The translations under genes and the position numbers were made by a program. Positions 20,594-36,139 of a stretch of DNA of 64,000 nt are shown here, one piece after another. A model generated the notes under the pieces. That model worked only from the letters and a program-made list of their open reading frames with translations, was not told the origin of the DNA and did no database searches. This DNA comes from Arctopsyche grandis (taxonomy: Eukaryota; Arthropoda; Insecta; Trichoptera; Hydropsychidae), in the NCBI RefSeq assembly GCF_051622035.1, contig NC_135361.1, forward strand, positions 30,991,205-31,055,204. Reading direction: 5' to 3'. Position 1 is the stretch's first letter, and each line of letters begins with the position of its first letter.

Positions 20594-21247
20594 AAACCCA
20601 CATATTATGTACGGTTCGGTGATTACTGGTCACAAATTACTCGTCACAAAGTCACTAAAATCTCTATAACGGAACATCTGGCAACCGAAAAGTCCATCAT
20701 AGTAACGAGAACTTGAGTGCCAAATATTGTGTATTCGCGATTTTCATGACAAAAATTGTCTTTGTGACCACCCCAATGTGACGAATAGTCCAATTACCAT
20801 TATGTACTACATTTCAATTTTTTTTCAGCCGTCAGTGAAATATTTCTCCTATTTTCATTGGTCTGGTGAGGTTAAATCCTAAAATTAATAAAATTCAATA
20901 AAAAAAAAGAAAACATTCATCATATTCTTTATTTTTAAGAAAAATTCACATACATATTCGAGGCCATTATATTTCATTATATAAAAATATGCTAATACAG
21001 GTAAGGCCATTTTATAAAGACAATATATAATAACATGTAATTAGAATTAATTTCACTTTCTTTATATAATAATTATTATAATTAAAAATTACATAATTAA
21101 ACCATTTATTACATAAGGGGAAGATTGGAATTGGAATATATGGTATAAACAAGTTAAAAAATTTTGACAATTGGCAGATATGACAATGCACATTAAATAC
21201 ACATGTAGCATTAAGGCACAAAAATAAGCACACATGTTTTCATATAT

Positions 21248-24586
<3,339 letters not shown>

Positions 24587-24710
24587 TTTGAATTATCTGA
24601 AAGGAAAAATCAAAAATTTTACTTAAAATATTGGACTGTATTATTCCTATTTTTTTTTTTTAATTAAAAATATATATTTTCCCATGATGCCATTACAGGT
24701 TGATATTGCC

Positions 24711-24960
24711 AATTTGATGACAAGCCGTTTCAACAATGAAGTCAGATAAATTGGCAAACTCTGATTAAAAACGATTGACCTGGTGTAACAAATATCCAAG
24801 TTTGACCAGCAGCACTACAGACATACTTTCGAATAAATTATTTTCAATCAAGGTCCACCCAGGACTTGAATTTGGGAACCTCTCGGTGGTTGGCATTTAC
24901 CCGACCACCGAGCTATGCTCCTGGCCATTTATTACTACTGATGCTAATCGGATTAGGCCG
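24711..24960 (-). repeat. tRNA-derived SINE, 5' part, inverted
   Basis: Matches the reverse complement of 25879-26100 and parallels 55325-55523. The tRNA-like head at 24850-24925 has an A-box-like 'gctcggtggtcgggtaaatg' on the minus strand. Contains 'gccgtttcaacaatgaa', a shared body phrase. Confidence 0.6.
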
Positions 24961-24977
24961 AGTAGCATCCCAGAGAC

Positions 24978-25276
24978 TGTGTGACCGTTATAATTGGTTT
25001 CAAGGATTATCTGCAGACTAAGTGCAAGTAGGCTAAACAATGGCCACCGAATTGACCGCTATTGGTCCCTTCTCAGAAGTGACCGATAGCGTGGGAATAC
25101 ATATCCGGGACGTCGAAGATGCCCTGAGCGACCTATCCGTTATAAGGCGGTACTTAGGCGATATCAAGACACTCTGGACGGAGCACTGCCAGTGCGTGTA
25201 TCTCCTTAATCACCAATAAATACTGTGAAACAACTTTGGCCTTTGACTTGGATCCTCCACCCACCCCTACGCAACA
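24978..25276 (+). repeat. Solo LTR
   Basis: About 300 bp, starting TGTG and ending '...ctacgcaaca', with AATAAA about 70 bp before the end. The 3' two-thirds match 48035-48364. No 5-bp duplication could be confirmed. Confidence 0.55.
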
Positions 25277-25804
25277 CTACTATGTAAACAGCCACTTGCA
25301 ATCATACGATTGGTATATTAAAAATGAACTCTTTAATTGAAAAATAAATACATATTAACTAGCTAAATAAAAAGATTAGGTATATTCATAGTATCACAGC
25401 ATGTATTCACATATTCACGGCACGCCCAGCACACACCACCCCAAAACCACCCCCTGGAGTGTTATCCCTGTATTTATCCGGGCTCGGATTTTCAAATTTG
25501 CACCGGGGCCCGGATTTTCTCTCTACAGCCCTGATCAGGAGAAATACTTTATTATGACATGCATACATATGTCACAGTGAAAATATATTTTCACTGACGT
25601 TTCCATGAATTAAAAAAAAATCTTATAATAAACTCTGTAATTTGAGAATAAACTGGTTTGTATATATGTAGGTATATATTTTATTTATTGATCTGTGATA
25701 GGAAAGTGTGTTAATTCGTCACGATACGTTTAATTGAGTTGTAGAATAATTTTTGGGTAAAAAAGTAACGTTTTTGTACGCTATTTTAATAATTCAGTAA
25801 GCGT

Positions 25805-25875
25805 AATATCGCGTGAGTGATTTATCTGTGAATGTAATGTCCATGAGCGATTTGTCGTGACACCGTATGTATATA
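25805..25875 (+). repeat. Short phased-array remnant
   Basis: 'gtgagtgatttatctgtgaa', then 'tgtccatgagcgatttgtcg' and 'tgacaccgtatgta', combining features of both array types. Confidence 0.45.
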
Positions 25876-25878
25876 TTA

Positions 25879-26275
25879 GCCAGCAGCATAGCTCGGTCGT
25901 TAAGCTTCTGCCTCACACTGAGAGGTGCCGGGTACGATCACATGATCTGACCTCGATTGAAAAGAATTTATCCGAGTATATCTGTAGTGCTGCTGGTTAG
26001 ACTTGGATATTTATGACTACAGGTCGATCGTTTCCTATCAGAGTTTGCCAATTTTCCCTGATTTCATTGTTGAAACGGTTCCCGATTTGACACCACTATT
26101 TGATTAATGTACAATAAATTTTATGTACCATAGATGTCTCTTTAATTTGCGAGTTTTCAGTGTCTCGTAATTCAGCGACTTGTATAATAAAAATGCTGTA
26201 TTGTTTGTAATTGGCCAGGAAGGCGCATTGGGATTCACCTGTAAGGCTTTCCTGATGTAATAAAAAAAATATATA
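25879..26275 (+). repeat. tRNA-derived SINE, full length
   Basis: Head 'gccagcagcatagctcggtc' has an A-box-like 'tagctcggtcgttaagc' and a B-box-like 'gggtacgatcac', and closes with 'gctgctggtt', complementary to its start. A body with 'attgttgaaacggttcccga' and the 3' tail 'ccaggaaggcgcattggga' to 'gctttcctgatg' follow. Shares segments with 38394-38765 and 55325-55523. Confidence 0.7.
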
Positions 26276-26639
26276 TACACAGGGATTTTTTTTCGCATGT
26301 AACGCGGTGGAACGGCGTTCCGGCACCTTTTTTCTCGAATTTTTTAATACTTTTTTAACGAATATTATATATAATATAATTTGAATATATAGTGAGTTTC
26401 GGCACCTTTTTTTCAAAAACAAGCCCTGTATATACATATGTATATGTAAATCAGGGATGGATTTGCTTCACGAAAGTAAATATCTCAATCATAATCGAAA
26501 GAAGAAATGTCACTACATAAAATTCTTCAATTCATTGTTGAATATAAATGAATGTCTTCATTACCGAATTTATTCTTAGTTATCCGTATTTTATTTATTT
26601 TTGTTCATTTTAATTCATAAAACGTGTTATTTTTGTTAG

Positions 26640-26870
26640 TGGCAACCCATTTGACGTTTGATTTGCCGAGCGGACCCCAATTCTGTCGTGCGAGCTATTT
26701 TAGTGAGGGGCACTCTTTTTATTTGCAGGGGGAAATATTTTAGAGATGGTCATCTGCATATTATGTCGTGATAAATACCTAATTTGTTTGGAAACAGGGC
26801 TATTTTGCCGGGCCGATAAATAATACTCTGTTACACAGTTTGCGGATTTTTTTCGCAGCACGAGATTGTA
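26640..26870. repeat. Dispersed repeat with 'tcgtgcgagctattttag'
   Basis: Contains 'atttgacgtttgatttgccg', 'tcgtgcgagctattttag' and 'gggctattttgccgg'. The inverted copy is at 36140-36330 and a partial copy at 36640-36710. 26276-26640 shows nothing recognisable. Confidence 0.55.
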
Positions 26871-27339
26871 TATATTTGTATATTTATATCAAAGCATGAA
26901 TCATCGCTATACTTAACTCGCACTATGCATCGAATTTTTCTATACAACGCTATTTCATACAAATATAATAAAACAAAATTCGTGCGATTGCAACAATTTA
27001 CATAATACATACTACATACATCGTATAGTTTGCAATTGCAAACATTATTGATCGTTCGTCATACGTGTAATATAATACCGAGGCGTTTAAACGAAACTGT
27101 GTGATATGAAATGATTCATATGAAATTGTGAATCATGTTTGCTTCATGGTCCGTACGCACCAAACGAACGACGATTTTGGGCCAACTTTTAAAACCAGTA
27201 GCGTACAAAATATCGAAATAAAAATTAAATAAAAAAATTGAAATTAAATATCAAAATTAAGCTAACGAGCGAGATTGAGGTAAAATTAGATCATCGTTGA
27301 TGTTTTGAATTACAACAATGTTTTGAATTACGACGATAT

Positions 27340-28610
27340 TTTTTTTATTTTTTATTTATTTATTTAACATATAAGCCACAGTGACATTACAGAGATCTCC
27401 AACGCGTCGCTGTGGCCGGTCATTCAGTAATAATAACATGATAACAGTAATAATAACTTATAATAATAGCAATATTAACACAACATCATTAAAATCATAA
27501 AATAAAGAAAAAACATAGATAAAGTAATAACAATCATTAATATTTATAATAGGCAAAATCAACCACTGGCATTCCTCAACAACCACTCAACCAGATTAGT
27601 ATATTTTATATTGAAGAGGTCAATTTCACCAGAAATCCTGTTAAGCAGATATATCGCTCTAGATATAGGAGCCGTTGACAACATATTTGTGCGAGCCACA
27701 GGAGGAACAAACAAATCACGATTTCTCAAGTCCCTGAATTTACAAGGTGCATTAAACCTAAATTCCTTAAGAACCTGAGGATTGTGTATTATCCCATTCA
27801 ACAGCTTAAAAAAGTGTCTTCCCAGTAACATATTCCGACGAGACTCCAATGAGTTGAAACCTAACGCCCCTAATAGGAATGCACTAGGATATAGCCAAGG
27901 ATAATAACCACACTGTTTCAAATAAAGATATCTGAGAAACCGTTTTTGGATTCTCTCAATCTTCAATGAATGAGTTATATGGGTAGGATTCCATATAATA
28001 GATGAAAATTCTAGAATACTACGTACTAAAGATTCATAAAGAATTTTAAGCACCAACGTACTCTGGAAAGGTTTGCTAACTCTTAGTAAGAATCCCAGCA
28101 TTTTTGTTGCACGCAAACAAATATTGTCTATGTGTCGTTTAAATTGAAAATTATTCGAGAACAAGACCCCCAAATCACAATATTCATCTACAAACTTTAA
28201 TTCAACACCACTTAGGCGATATGGATAAATCAAGCGATTTGAAGATCTTGTCACATTGAGAACACAGCATTTTTGAATGCTAAAAAATAATTTATTATCG
28301 ACAGACCAACTTGACAGCGCATCCAAGTCCAATTGGAGAAGGGCTGCGTCACTATGAGACTTAACTGTCATAAAAAGCTTAAGGTCATCGGCGAATAAAA
28401 GATAGTCTGAATACTTAATTATTTTTGAGATGTCATTAATGTAAATTAAAAAGAATCATGCACAGAGTCGTCAAGGCAGGTTTCCGTTAGTACCAGGATG
28501 TCAGCACATTGAATAGCCGAGTTAGAACCTAATTCATCCAGTTTAGATTTAAGGCCTCGTACATTTTGATAGAAAATGCTTATATTATGCATTACAACCA
28601 GAGAAATATT
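27340..28610 (-). pseudogene. Jockey-type LINE, internally deleted (endonuclease start joined to RT end)
   Basis: On the minus strand 28480-28590 codes for an endonuclease piece (VRGLKSKLDELG, then ADILVLTETCLDDS). It is followed, one frame over, by the reverse transcriptase active-site region (IKYSDYLLFADDLKLF at about 28390-28440) and a 270-codon RT C-terminal frame (27559-28371) ending RNASG. About 1.3 kb of a normal element, the rest of the endonuclease and the RT fingers/palm, is missing at the junction near 28465. The 3' end is an AAAT-rich tail at 27340-27370. Non-functional. Confidence 0.75.
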
Positions 28611-28765
28611 ATAATTACGAGCGAAAAAAACCTTGTTATTGTTTCTTATAAGTCGTCACGATACACCAATGTGTTTCGCCGTCGATGAAATATTTAACAA
28701 AAAAAATGTCGGTGATTTGTCAAAGGGTTTTTTTTTCTTTCGTCGAAATAAAATTAATAATCACA

Positions 28766-28912
28766 CATTATCCGATAAATTTTACCTGTGAGATGGATTT
28801 AATTATTTGATTTATTTCGACGAGAGAAACAATTGAAGACATTATCCGATAAAATTTACCTCTGAAATAATTTAATTAATTGATTTATTTCGACGAGAGA
28901 AACAATTGAAGA
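28766..28912 (+). repeat. 77-bp tandem duplication
   Basis: Two adjacent copies of 'cattatccgataaa-ttttacct...gagaaacaattgaagac', about 90% alike. Confidence 0.7.
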
Positions 28913-29631
28913 CAAAAAAATTTCCTTTGATAAAACCGACAACGTCTCGGGTTGAAACCATCACTCGGTCACCCATACTAACACATGATATATGCTCAGT
29001 AACTGCGCATTACGGGGAAGTAAAAATAATAATTCTTTGATTTTTTTTTCGATCTTAGTGCGTATCTACGTAAGTCAAAACATCTTCGACAAACAAAAGT
29101 CGAGGATTATCTGTATGTGATTGTTGATGATCTAATTTTAGGTCAATCTCGAAAATTTATTTAAATTGGGCATGTTCTGTTTAAACTTTCAATATTTTAT
29201 TTTAATTTTAATATATTGATTATAATTTTATTTTGATATTTGAATTTAATTTTAATATAATAATAATATTTTTAATTTTGATATTTAATTTCAATTTTTA
29301 AATTTAATTTTTATTTCGATATTTTGTACGCTACTGGTTTTATCCTGCTGGTTAAATCGTTGGACCAAAATCGTCGTTGGTTTGGTCCGTACGCAGCATC
29401 ATTTGAAGTGGAAGATTGTCGCGGTTAACTTATCAACGGACGCCATATAACCCTTTGAGTGCTGACGTCATTTCCGTTGAAAGCCCGCCACGCTGAAAAT
29501 TTCGCCAACATTTCCAACTAGAATTATTTACAAATCCAATAGAAATCATGTATAAAAATTGTAGCTAATCCAAACAAACCCTAGATAGCTACCGCCGAGG
29601 ATTTCGAGTTTTGTAAAGGTGTGTTTAGACC

Positions 29632-30388
29632 AGAGAAATTTTATATTAATTGAAGTGGCTTTAGGCGTCATATTGTTGTCACAGACAATATAATAATATA
29701 CATATATAAAAACTGACTGTCGTTAAATATGTATGTATGTATGTTTCGGACGATCAACCAATATGGGGAACCAATCACAGCCGAGTAATCGAGAGTAACG
29801 TAGGCTCTGGAGCCACTGGAGTCATCGTGGGCGCGAGGGGCAAAGGCCCCAGGGCGACGGAGGCCCTTGGGGAGAAGTCCCCAGGCCGCTGGAGACGAGA
29901 TCTTGGTGAACACACGGGGTGAGAAAGAGATGGCCGTATACGTAATGCCTGGAGCGCATCATCGGTTTACGGAAATTTTGTGAACGAGTTGTCGTGTCAC
30001 CATATTACGTGCGCGTACGCCTATAAATTACCTTGCATTATACTACATATAACTTCGTAGTTTCAATTCGTTTTCGAAACCACCCGTTGAAATCAACGGG
30101 CACAACACTAGTCCTAAATAATTCTAGCATCAGTCGTGTTTGATGCTTGGTGCTCGACGTATGTGCGATAAAAACTTCTCTTTTTGTTTATATTACTCGC
30201 AAGATGGGCAAGTGTATCGGTAAAAATTGCACAATGCATTAAAAAACACACAATAAACAATCGTAAAGTAAATTGATCCGATTGTATTCCGTGCGTTGTA
30301 GGGTATTTATAGAGACGTACCGCATAATATTGACAACAATTATTTATTCGTAAGGGCCCTTCTATTATTATTACATTTATCTGTTTTA
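29632..30388. mobile_element. hAT-like MITE interrupted by a Helitron
   Basis: The left end 'cagagaaattttatattaat' to 'ggctttaggcgtcatattgt' and the right part 30112-30388 match, inverted, the element at 33990-34843. The family sequence is continuous there but is split here between 29687 and 30112 by a Helitron. Confidence 0.6.
29688..30111 (+). mobile_element. Non-autonomous Helitron
   Basis: The 3' end has a perfect hairpin, CCCGTTGA/TCAACGGG (30083-30100), followed after about 7 nt by CTAG with T next to it: the canonical Helitron terminus. Comparison with 34740-34810 gives the insertion point. The interior has a GC-rich section (29830-29930) with 'ggagccactggagtcatcgt' and a fragment of a phased array ('gtgaacgagttgtcgtgtca', about 29979). 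No Rep/helicase gene. Confidence 0.7.
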
Positions 30389-30561
30389 GACTCTCTAATA
30401 CATATATCTTGCAACAATATAGAATAAACAAAAGAAGTCTATTAATTAATGTATTATTCCGAAACCAGTTTCGTCTTCTTCATTGTTGGCAAAGTGTAAT
30501 GCTATTAAAATTAATAAAAATCGATCGCGTAACTTGTATTGGGAAAATGCCGATATATAAT

Positions 30562-30906
30562 GGTGCGTACGCACCAAGTCAACGAAAGACCCCACGGGTC
30601 AACCTTTTGAAACCAGTAGCATACAAAATATCGAAATAAAAATTAAATTAAATATCAAAATTAAAATTATTATTATTATATTAAAATTAAATTCAAATAT
30701 CGAAATAAAATTATAATTATTATATTAAAATTCAAATTAAATATTGAAAGTTAAAACAGAACATACACAATTTAAATAAATTTTCGAGATTGAGCTAAAA
30801 TTAGTTCATCAACAATCATAAACAGGTAGTCCTCGACTTACGAAGATACGCACTGTTTTTCAAATTTCAAAAAGTTGGCCTTCGTTGGCTTGGTGCGTAC
30901 GCACCA
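30562..30906. mobile_element. MITE with palindromic GGTGCGTACGCACC termini
   Basis: Both ends contain 'tggtgcgtacgcacca', itself a palindrome, followed inward by 'agtcaacga' / 'tcgttggct'. Related to 27148-29392. Contains 'acaggtagtcctcgacttac' (30823), a Tigger-like terminus, so it may hold a Tigger remnant. 30910-31620 shows repeat fragments only. Confidence 0.6.
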
Positions 30907-31639
30907 TTAAATGAGTGATGCTGCTTCCAGTAATCACCTATTCGGTTCAATCTGATCGTTTCCATGTGCAACAATCTAGAATACTCAGACCAAGCCACAA
31001 TCTAAAATACTCGGCAGTTAGGGATTTACATCAGGTAATTCTGCTACGGTAATAAATTCAGAAATTCCGCTGTAAACGAGTCTTTATAAGCGCAGACAAA
31101 GCAATTGCACGGATTACACGACCCATGTTCAATGCATTTTTTTTTTCAATGCTACCTGGAAAGGCTTAGCAGGAAATATTCTTGTTTATACAAAATTACA
31201 ACGCATTTCAGGCTCATGGACTTATCAGCAAGGGTTAAACAAGGAAAATGTACTATTTGTGTAGGTTAATGTCATATGCTATTAAACGAACTAATCTCGT
31301 GTATATTTATTTGCCAATTTTTGCTAAAAACAAATGTGAAAAAACTTTTGGAACAACCTGTACTATGGTAGAAATGATTTTTTTAAAAATAAAATAAACC
31401 CGATTTCAAATAATTTTCCCGAATTAAATTAATTTTTAAATTAAATTAAATTAATAATCCGATTAAATTATTTTTTTTTAATATGTATTAGTAATTATAT
31501 AAATTTTATTTTATATAAATAGTAGGTATATATATTGCATTTTAAAACAGAACAGCTTTGCAGAAATATTTGTACTACATATATATTCGAATATTTTTCC
31601 TTATTGCTGCCTGCTAGCAAAATCTCTGTTGTTTTTTAA

Positions 31640-32599
31640 CCCTTTGGCTGCTACGAGGTTTTTCAATGTCCAAGCGAAAAATGCTAACATTTGTAATTAT
31701 TTTGAAAAAAAAATAAATATAATATTTTTTTTTACATACTTACTTCGCCGAACACTCGTAATTTTTATAATACTTTATATACATTTTTAAGAAGCAGTCG
31801 TGAACTCTTGCTCTCTCTTTCTGTCTTGCTTTTACATGCGTGCGTGCGAAAGAGATACCTACATATATACACTAAATAAGTTTTGACGATTCTTTTCCGA
31901 GGCTTTATTCTTTTCAATAATCTATTTTTAGATATCGATGTATCCTTACAACATGCGATATATTCGAAACAGGTAGCGGTCTCTCTCTCTTTCTTTCTTG
32001 GTTTTAATTGTGTACGTATGAGCGAGACACACAAGGATGCGAAGTTTCTAATAATCAAATAATTTTTCAACATGTGTCATAAACATTTTGTATGCATTTC
32101 AGTTGCATTTGATTGATTGCATGAATTCGTGACGTCTCGTGACCTATATAATTGAAAGCGGATTTCTATTGTTTTTTGCCATTTATTTTAACTCTGCAAA
32201 ATGATTTCGGACAGTGAAAGTGATGAAAGCGAAATAATAGCTCCTCGCCGAGGAACTCGACAAATCAGCAGCTCTACTGATTCTGAAAATGAATTTATCG
32301 ATAATAATCAATTCCCAAGTAATAACTCCTTATATGACATTGACAACGAACCCGAAATTTACTTTGATGATGAACCCGAAATTGATGAGCTTTTATTTAA
32401 AAAATTGATAAATATTTATAAAGCTTGATTGAAAAATAAATATAAATACGTATATAAAAAAAATGTTTCGTGCCACTGATGCGCTGGTGGCTCAAAGAAA
32501 GTATTGAAATACGACAATTAATGACGTCAACAACGATCGTCGTAGCAATCTTCGCCGATTTCAAAACAACGATTTATCGTTGTTGTAGCAGTCAAAGGG
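31640..32599 (+). mobile_element. piggyBac transposon, internally deleted
   Basis: Flanked by TTAA (31636-31639 and 32600-32603), with 'ccctttggctgctac' and 'gtagcagtcaaaggg' as inverted termini, matching the piggyBac superfamily end. Sub-terminal 'gttttgaaatcggcg'-type hairpins are present on the right side. Confidence 0.85.
32201..32428 (+). pseudogene. piggyBac transposase N-terminal fragment
   Basis: 75 residues, highly acidic (SDSESDESEIIAPRRGTRQI, then DIDNEPEIYFDDEPEIDELL), as in the disordered N-terminus of piggyBac transposases. The DDD catalytic core is deleted. Position inside a TTAA-flanked element supports the reading. Confidence 0.55.
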
Positions 32600-32689
32600 T
32601 TAAGATATATTTTTCCTAATTAGGTAGAACGAAAAGTAGGTTCTTTGTCTACCGGGAAATTCATATACAACTATAATACAATTCCAGAA

Positions 32690-32935
32690 TGCGTTTTTCA
32701 GTAATTGGACTTTCCACTTACCACAGCATTATATATGTAAATATATACCAGAAATCAAAATCAAAATTGTCTCTACTGTAAGCTAAACGGTTACGCGACA
32801 ATTGGTTCACTTCCAAAAGGTTCAACGACAAAATGTACCCGAGAATTGGTGCACTGGCAAAATGTACTCGCGACAAAATGTCCACGGAAATAACGTTCAA
32901 GTCCTAAATTTTCCTATTTTAATGGAAAAAGTAAC
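32690..32935 (-). repeat. Degenerate ~16-bp phased array (ACATTTTGTCG type), inverted
   Basis: Reverse complement of the 22800-23060 arrangement, including 'ttttggaagtgaaccaattg' and the end 'aaagtaacttt'; here no (AT)n tract remains beside it. Confidence 0.65.
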
Positions 32936-32959
32936 TTTATATTGTATTTTATATATCTA

Positions 32960-33860
32960 TCGCGGTTTTCACTGAATTCGTTTAAATGTTAGGGATTCGG
33001 TGACCGGAAAGGTTGCTCGAAAGCGGTACCCGCACGGGAAAATTTGGCTATTGTCGAAACCCACTATGGACAATTCGCCACTACGATCCGCCCAGAAACC
33101 GGTTTGAATTCTCGCCCGTCCCCACAAATTCTCGTACGCGCAAGTAGAAAATTTGAGTGAAATACTATTGTCCCAAACGCCCATCCCCACCTATCGCCAT
33201 ATACACACCATTGAAAGTTCAACTGAAATACTTTTCGCACTCGCCGAAATTTTTCCCTAAGGCATACATATATGAACGCGTGAATTTTTGTTTGTTTTCT
33301 CGTCACTAGTTTGTGTGGTTTATTTTTATGGTAGGATACTATAATATTAACATATGTACTTACTACTTTTTTATATTTTTTATTCGATTTTACATTCTAG
33401 TTGATTTTCAATTTTGTATTTTAAACAACAATTAGCGGTGAAATTAATATCAGCCAAATATCATCGTATCCTGTCCAGTGGCTCGGCATTTGGGGTGTCT
33501 GGAAGTAACCAGACTGATTAAAATATATTACATTGGAATTCGATTATTTTTGTTAATATATTACATATATTTGAATAAAAATGGTCAATAACTGCAGTGT
33601 TCCCCCACCTCGCATTTTAAAGCTGTATTTTTTTTTGTGCAACTAAACACCGTACCTGGCAACACTGAACCGACTCTCTACTCGTGCGGGTAATCCCTGA
33701 AACTCATAACTCCATTAGTCATCGCCTCGTCGGATCCAATTTCGATACTGGATATCGATCGGTTATTGATCGTGCATTCGTTATAAAATTCCAACATACA
33801 TATGCATTTGTTTACAATTTTTAAAGTAACCAAAAAATCCATAGATGTCAATGGATTAAT
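32960..33860. other. Unassigned non-coding stretch
   Basis: Relatively GC-richer at 33000-33240 with an 80-codon minus frame that has no recognisable domain. No splice-linked exons or RNA gene found. Confidence 0.4.
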
Positions 33861-33884
33861 TAATTAATTGTAAATTTCGTGTTC

Positions 33885-33989
33885 TTCTGCTTCTGTAAAT
33901 ACAGTGATTTATATAATAAAAATGCTGCATCGTTTGTAATTAATTGTCCAGGAAGGCGCATTGGGGTCTTCCTGTCAAGTACTCCTGGT
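33885..33989 (+). repeat. SINE 3' part, split by a MITE
   Basis: Shares 'ttgtaattaattgtccagga', 'aggcgcattggggtcttcct' and 'gtcaag' with 38700-38760. The tail resumes at 34839 ('ttcctggtatatatat') after the MITE. Confidence 0.65.
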
Positions 33990-34838
33990 CAGAGAAATGT
34001 TATAATAATAGAAAGGCCTTCACGAATAAATAAAGGTTGTGGATATTTGCAGGTTCTATATCTGCGAATTATTGGCTATTTGCAGGTACTATGTATATCT
34101 GCTAATTATTGGCTATTTGCAGGTACTATATCTGCGGAAGGCGCAAAGCCTTCTGCGCATGCGCGTGAATCCGATTATAATTTTTTACATTTAATGTATG
34201 CTAGATTTGTTTAATTTTATATTGTATTGTAGATTTATATCATTTAGCTAGTTCGCGGCTTGTATTATACGTTGTATATGATAATAAGTATCTAACAATT
34301 GATAATATTAACTAATTTGGATTATATTTTTTACTCTACGTCACTTTACGAGTTCGAACTAAATTTTAAGAGGTTTAAAACAAAATTTTAACAGTAAGCA
34401 CGCTGACAGTGACAGTTTATACGCATGCGCAGAAAGTTTTGCGCCTGTCGCAGATATAGTACCTGCAAATAGCCACAACCATAAATACATATAGTACCTG
34501 CAAATAGCCACAACCATAATTAAATCTGTCAATATTACGCGGTACACTCCTCTCCACAACTAAGCTACAACGCACGGAATACAATCAGATCAATTTAATT
34601 ATAAAAATGTATCCCATATTGTTTATTGTGGTTTTGAAGGTATTGTGCAATTTTTAACGATGCACTTGCCCATCTTGCGACTAATATAAACAAACAAAGA
34701 AGTTTTTTTCGCACATACGTCGAGCACCAAGCATCAAATACGACCGATTCTAAAATTATTTGGGAATGTCTGTGGACAATCGTGACTTGACAACAATATA
34801 ACGCCTAAAGCCACTTCTATTATTATAACATTTCTCTG
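33990..34838. mobile_element. hAT-like MITE with internal inverted repeats
   Basis: Termini 'cagagaaatgttataataat' and its complement; flanks 'ctcctggt' and 'ttcctggt' (7 of 8 match) as target duplication. Inside, three ~35-bp units with 'tatttgcaggtactatat' (34050-34140) are mirrored at 34440-34520, and 'gcgcatgcg' occurs on both sides, so the RNA would fold into a long hairpin. Related: 29632-30388 and 12100-12215. Confidence 0.7.
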
Positions 34839-35069
34839 TTCCTGGTATATATATATCTATGTACAATAAAATAATACAATAAGAAGAATGCTAATCAGAA
34901 ATCTACAGAATAATAGGAATGGCATAAACGATGATTAGCCTGAGAAAAATATGGAAAAACCGTCCTACATATGTATAATGAAAAAAAAACGATAATCCGT
35001 CATCTCTATCCTCAAAGAGCTTTTAGTTTCAGAAAGACTCTCCAAAAAATGTAGAATAAAAAATAAGTT

Positions 35070-35360
35070 TTTTAAAAACATACCTCTTCTATAATTTGCA
35101 TATAAAATTATTATTTTGAATAAAAATACCAATAATTTTATTTTACTACCGCCATCTATGTATAAAATTAATGACTACGAGACGTCACCCAGATTAAAAA
35201 TTTTCGATCTTGAAACGCTTCTTAAACGATATTTTATCTCTATCGTAATGGCGGAGGATCCATTTACTTATATTGATGACCAAAATGAGCAATATGGCAA
35301 AGTATGAAAACGATCGGATAAGAAGCAAGCTTTTTCCTGAATTGTTATCGTAAGTGAAAC
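35070..35360 (+). repeat. Dispersed repeat, second copy
   Basis: About 90% like 12255-12550. Both copies keep a 49-residue in-frame stretch (MYKINDY...DDQNEQYGKV), but a shared reading frame is expected from high DNA identity; no family recognised. Confidence 0.55.
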
Positions 35361-35369
35361 GTAAAGGAG

Positions 35370-35640
35370 TTATGTAAAAAAGGATTATTTCCTACTTTGG
35401 CCATATTTCTAGGAAGAATGTGGATAGTCCAGAGAAATTGGTAGTCACTGGAATACTAGAAGAAAGGCAAATGACAGGATCGCCTCCCATAAGAAGGTGA
35501 AACCAAATTAAATAATCGTCCATAAACGCTACTTTAAACTTGGCACAAGATCGGGGGGGATTGGAAGTGGATCGTCCACTGTATTCCAGATAATAGAAAT
35601 GACCTTGACGATCAACATTGAGCAAACCAGATTGAAGAAG
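35370..35640 (+). pseudogene. LINE ORF2 C-terminal remnant
   Basis: Plus-strand translation gives FGHISRKNVDSPEKLVVTGI, then GSPPIRR and, after stops, a broken AQDRGG-type stretch, matching the end of RTE/CR1-like LINE proteins (FGH-R, L-K-V-x-GK-x-GRR, R-W-D, A-x-DR). Interrupted by stops. 35640-36130 shows no recognised feature. Confidence 0.55.
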
Positions 35641-36139
35641 AATTTGTATACATCATATTTGCAAGCAAAAATATCACATATGTTTGTCGGTTGGTGCCGG
35701 GTTGTGTCCTAATTGAACGCAGCTTTAGAAAAAAGATCAAGATTGAACGCAGTTTTAATATAGATATACATATTTAAACAGATAATACCAAAAAAAAATC
35801 GATGAGGGGCTTTAAAAACGCATCAGCAACCAAATAGTTAAACAAACAAGACCCGTCTCCGATAAACTGGCGGGTTTGAATAAAACATGACGATTCAAAA
35901 TCATCCAAGATTGTTTATTATTGCAATAGGCCACGTTTGTCATACACAGAACATCAAAACACATCGAATACGGAGAAACGCAGTGTGAGCAATGAACTGA
36001 AAGATAAAAGTATTTTACAAAAACAAGCTTGTTATATCTTATATGTACATACATAAGCACAATATGAAAAAAAAACGCAATATTCTCAATATACAATAAA
36101 CAAGTTTGCAAGTCCAGCCTTGTCTAGAGATCTATTGCG

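Larger units (their letters stand above)
27148..29392. mobile_element. DNA transposon with GGTCCGTACGC termini, carrying a LINE insertion
   Basis: Left end 'ggtccgtacgcaccaaacga' and right end 'tcgttggtttggtccgtacg' are inverted. Sub-terminal sequences ('accagtagcgtacaaaatat' and its complement) are also inverted. A short relative lies at 30562-30906. A LINE fragment fills 27340-28610 and a 77-bp tandem duplication lies at 28766-28912. The flanks resemble the uninterrupted sequence at about 49100-49170, which may represent an empty site. Confidence 0.6.

Noticed and set aside
33064-33306. 80-codon minus-strand gene in a GC-richer patch
   Set aside because: No domain, no linked exons, no repeat of the frame elsewhere; cannot be supported.
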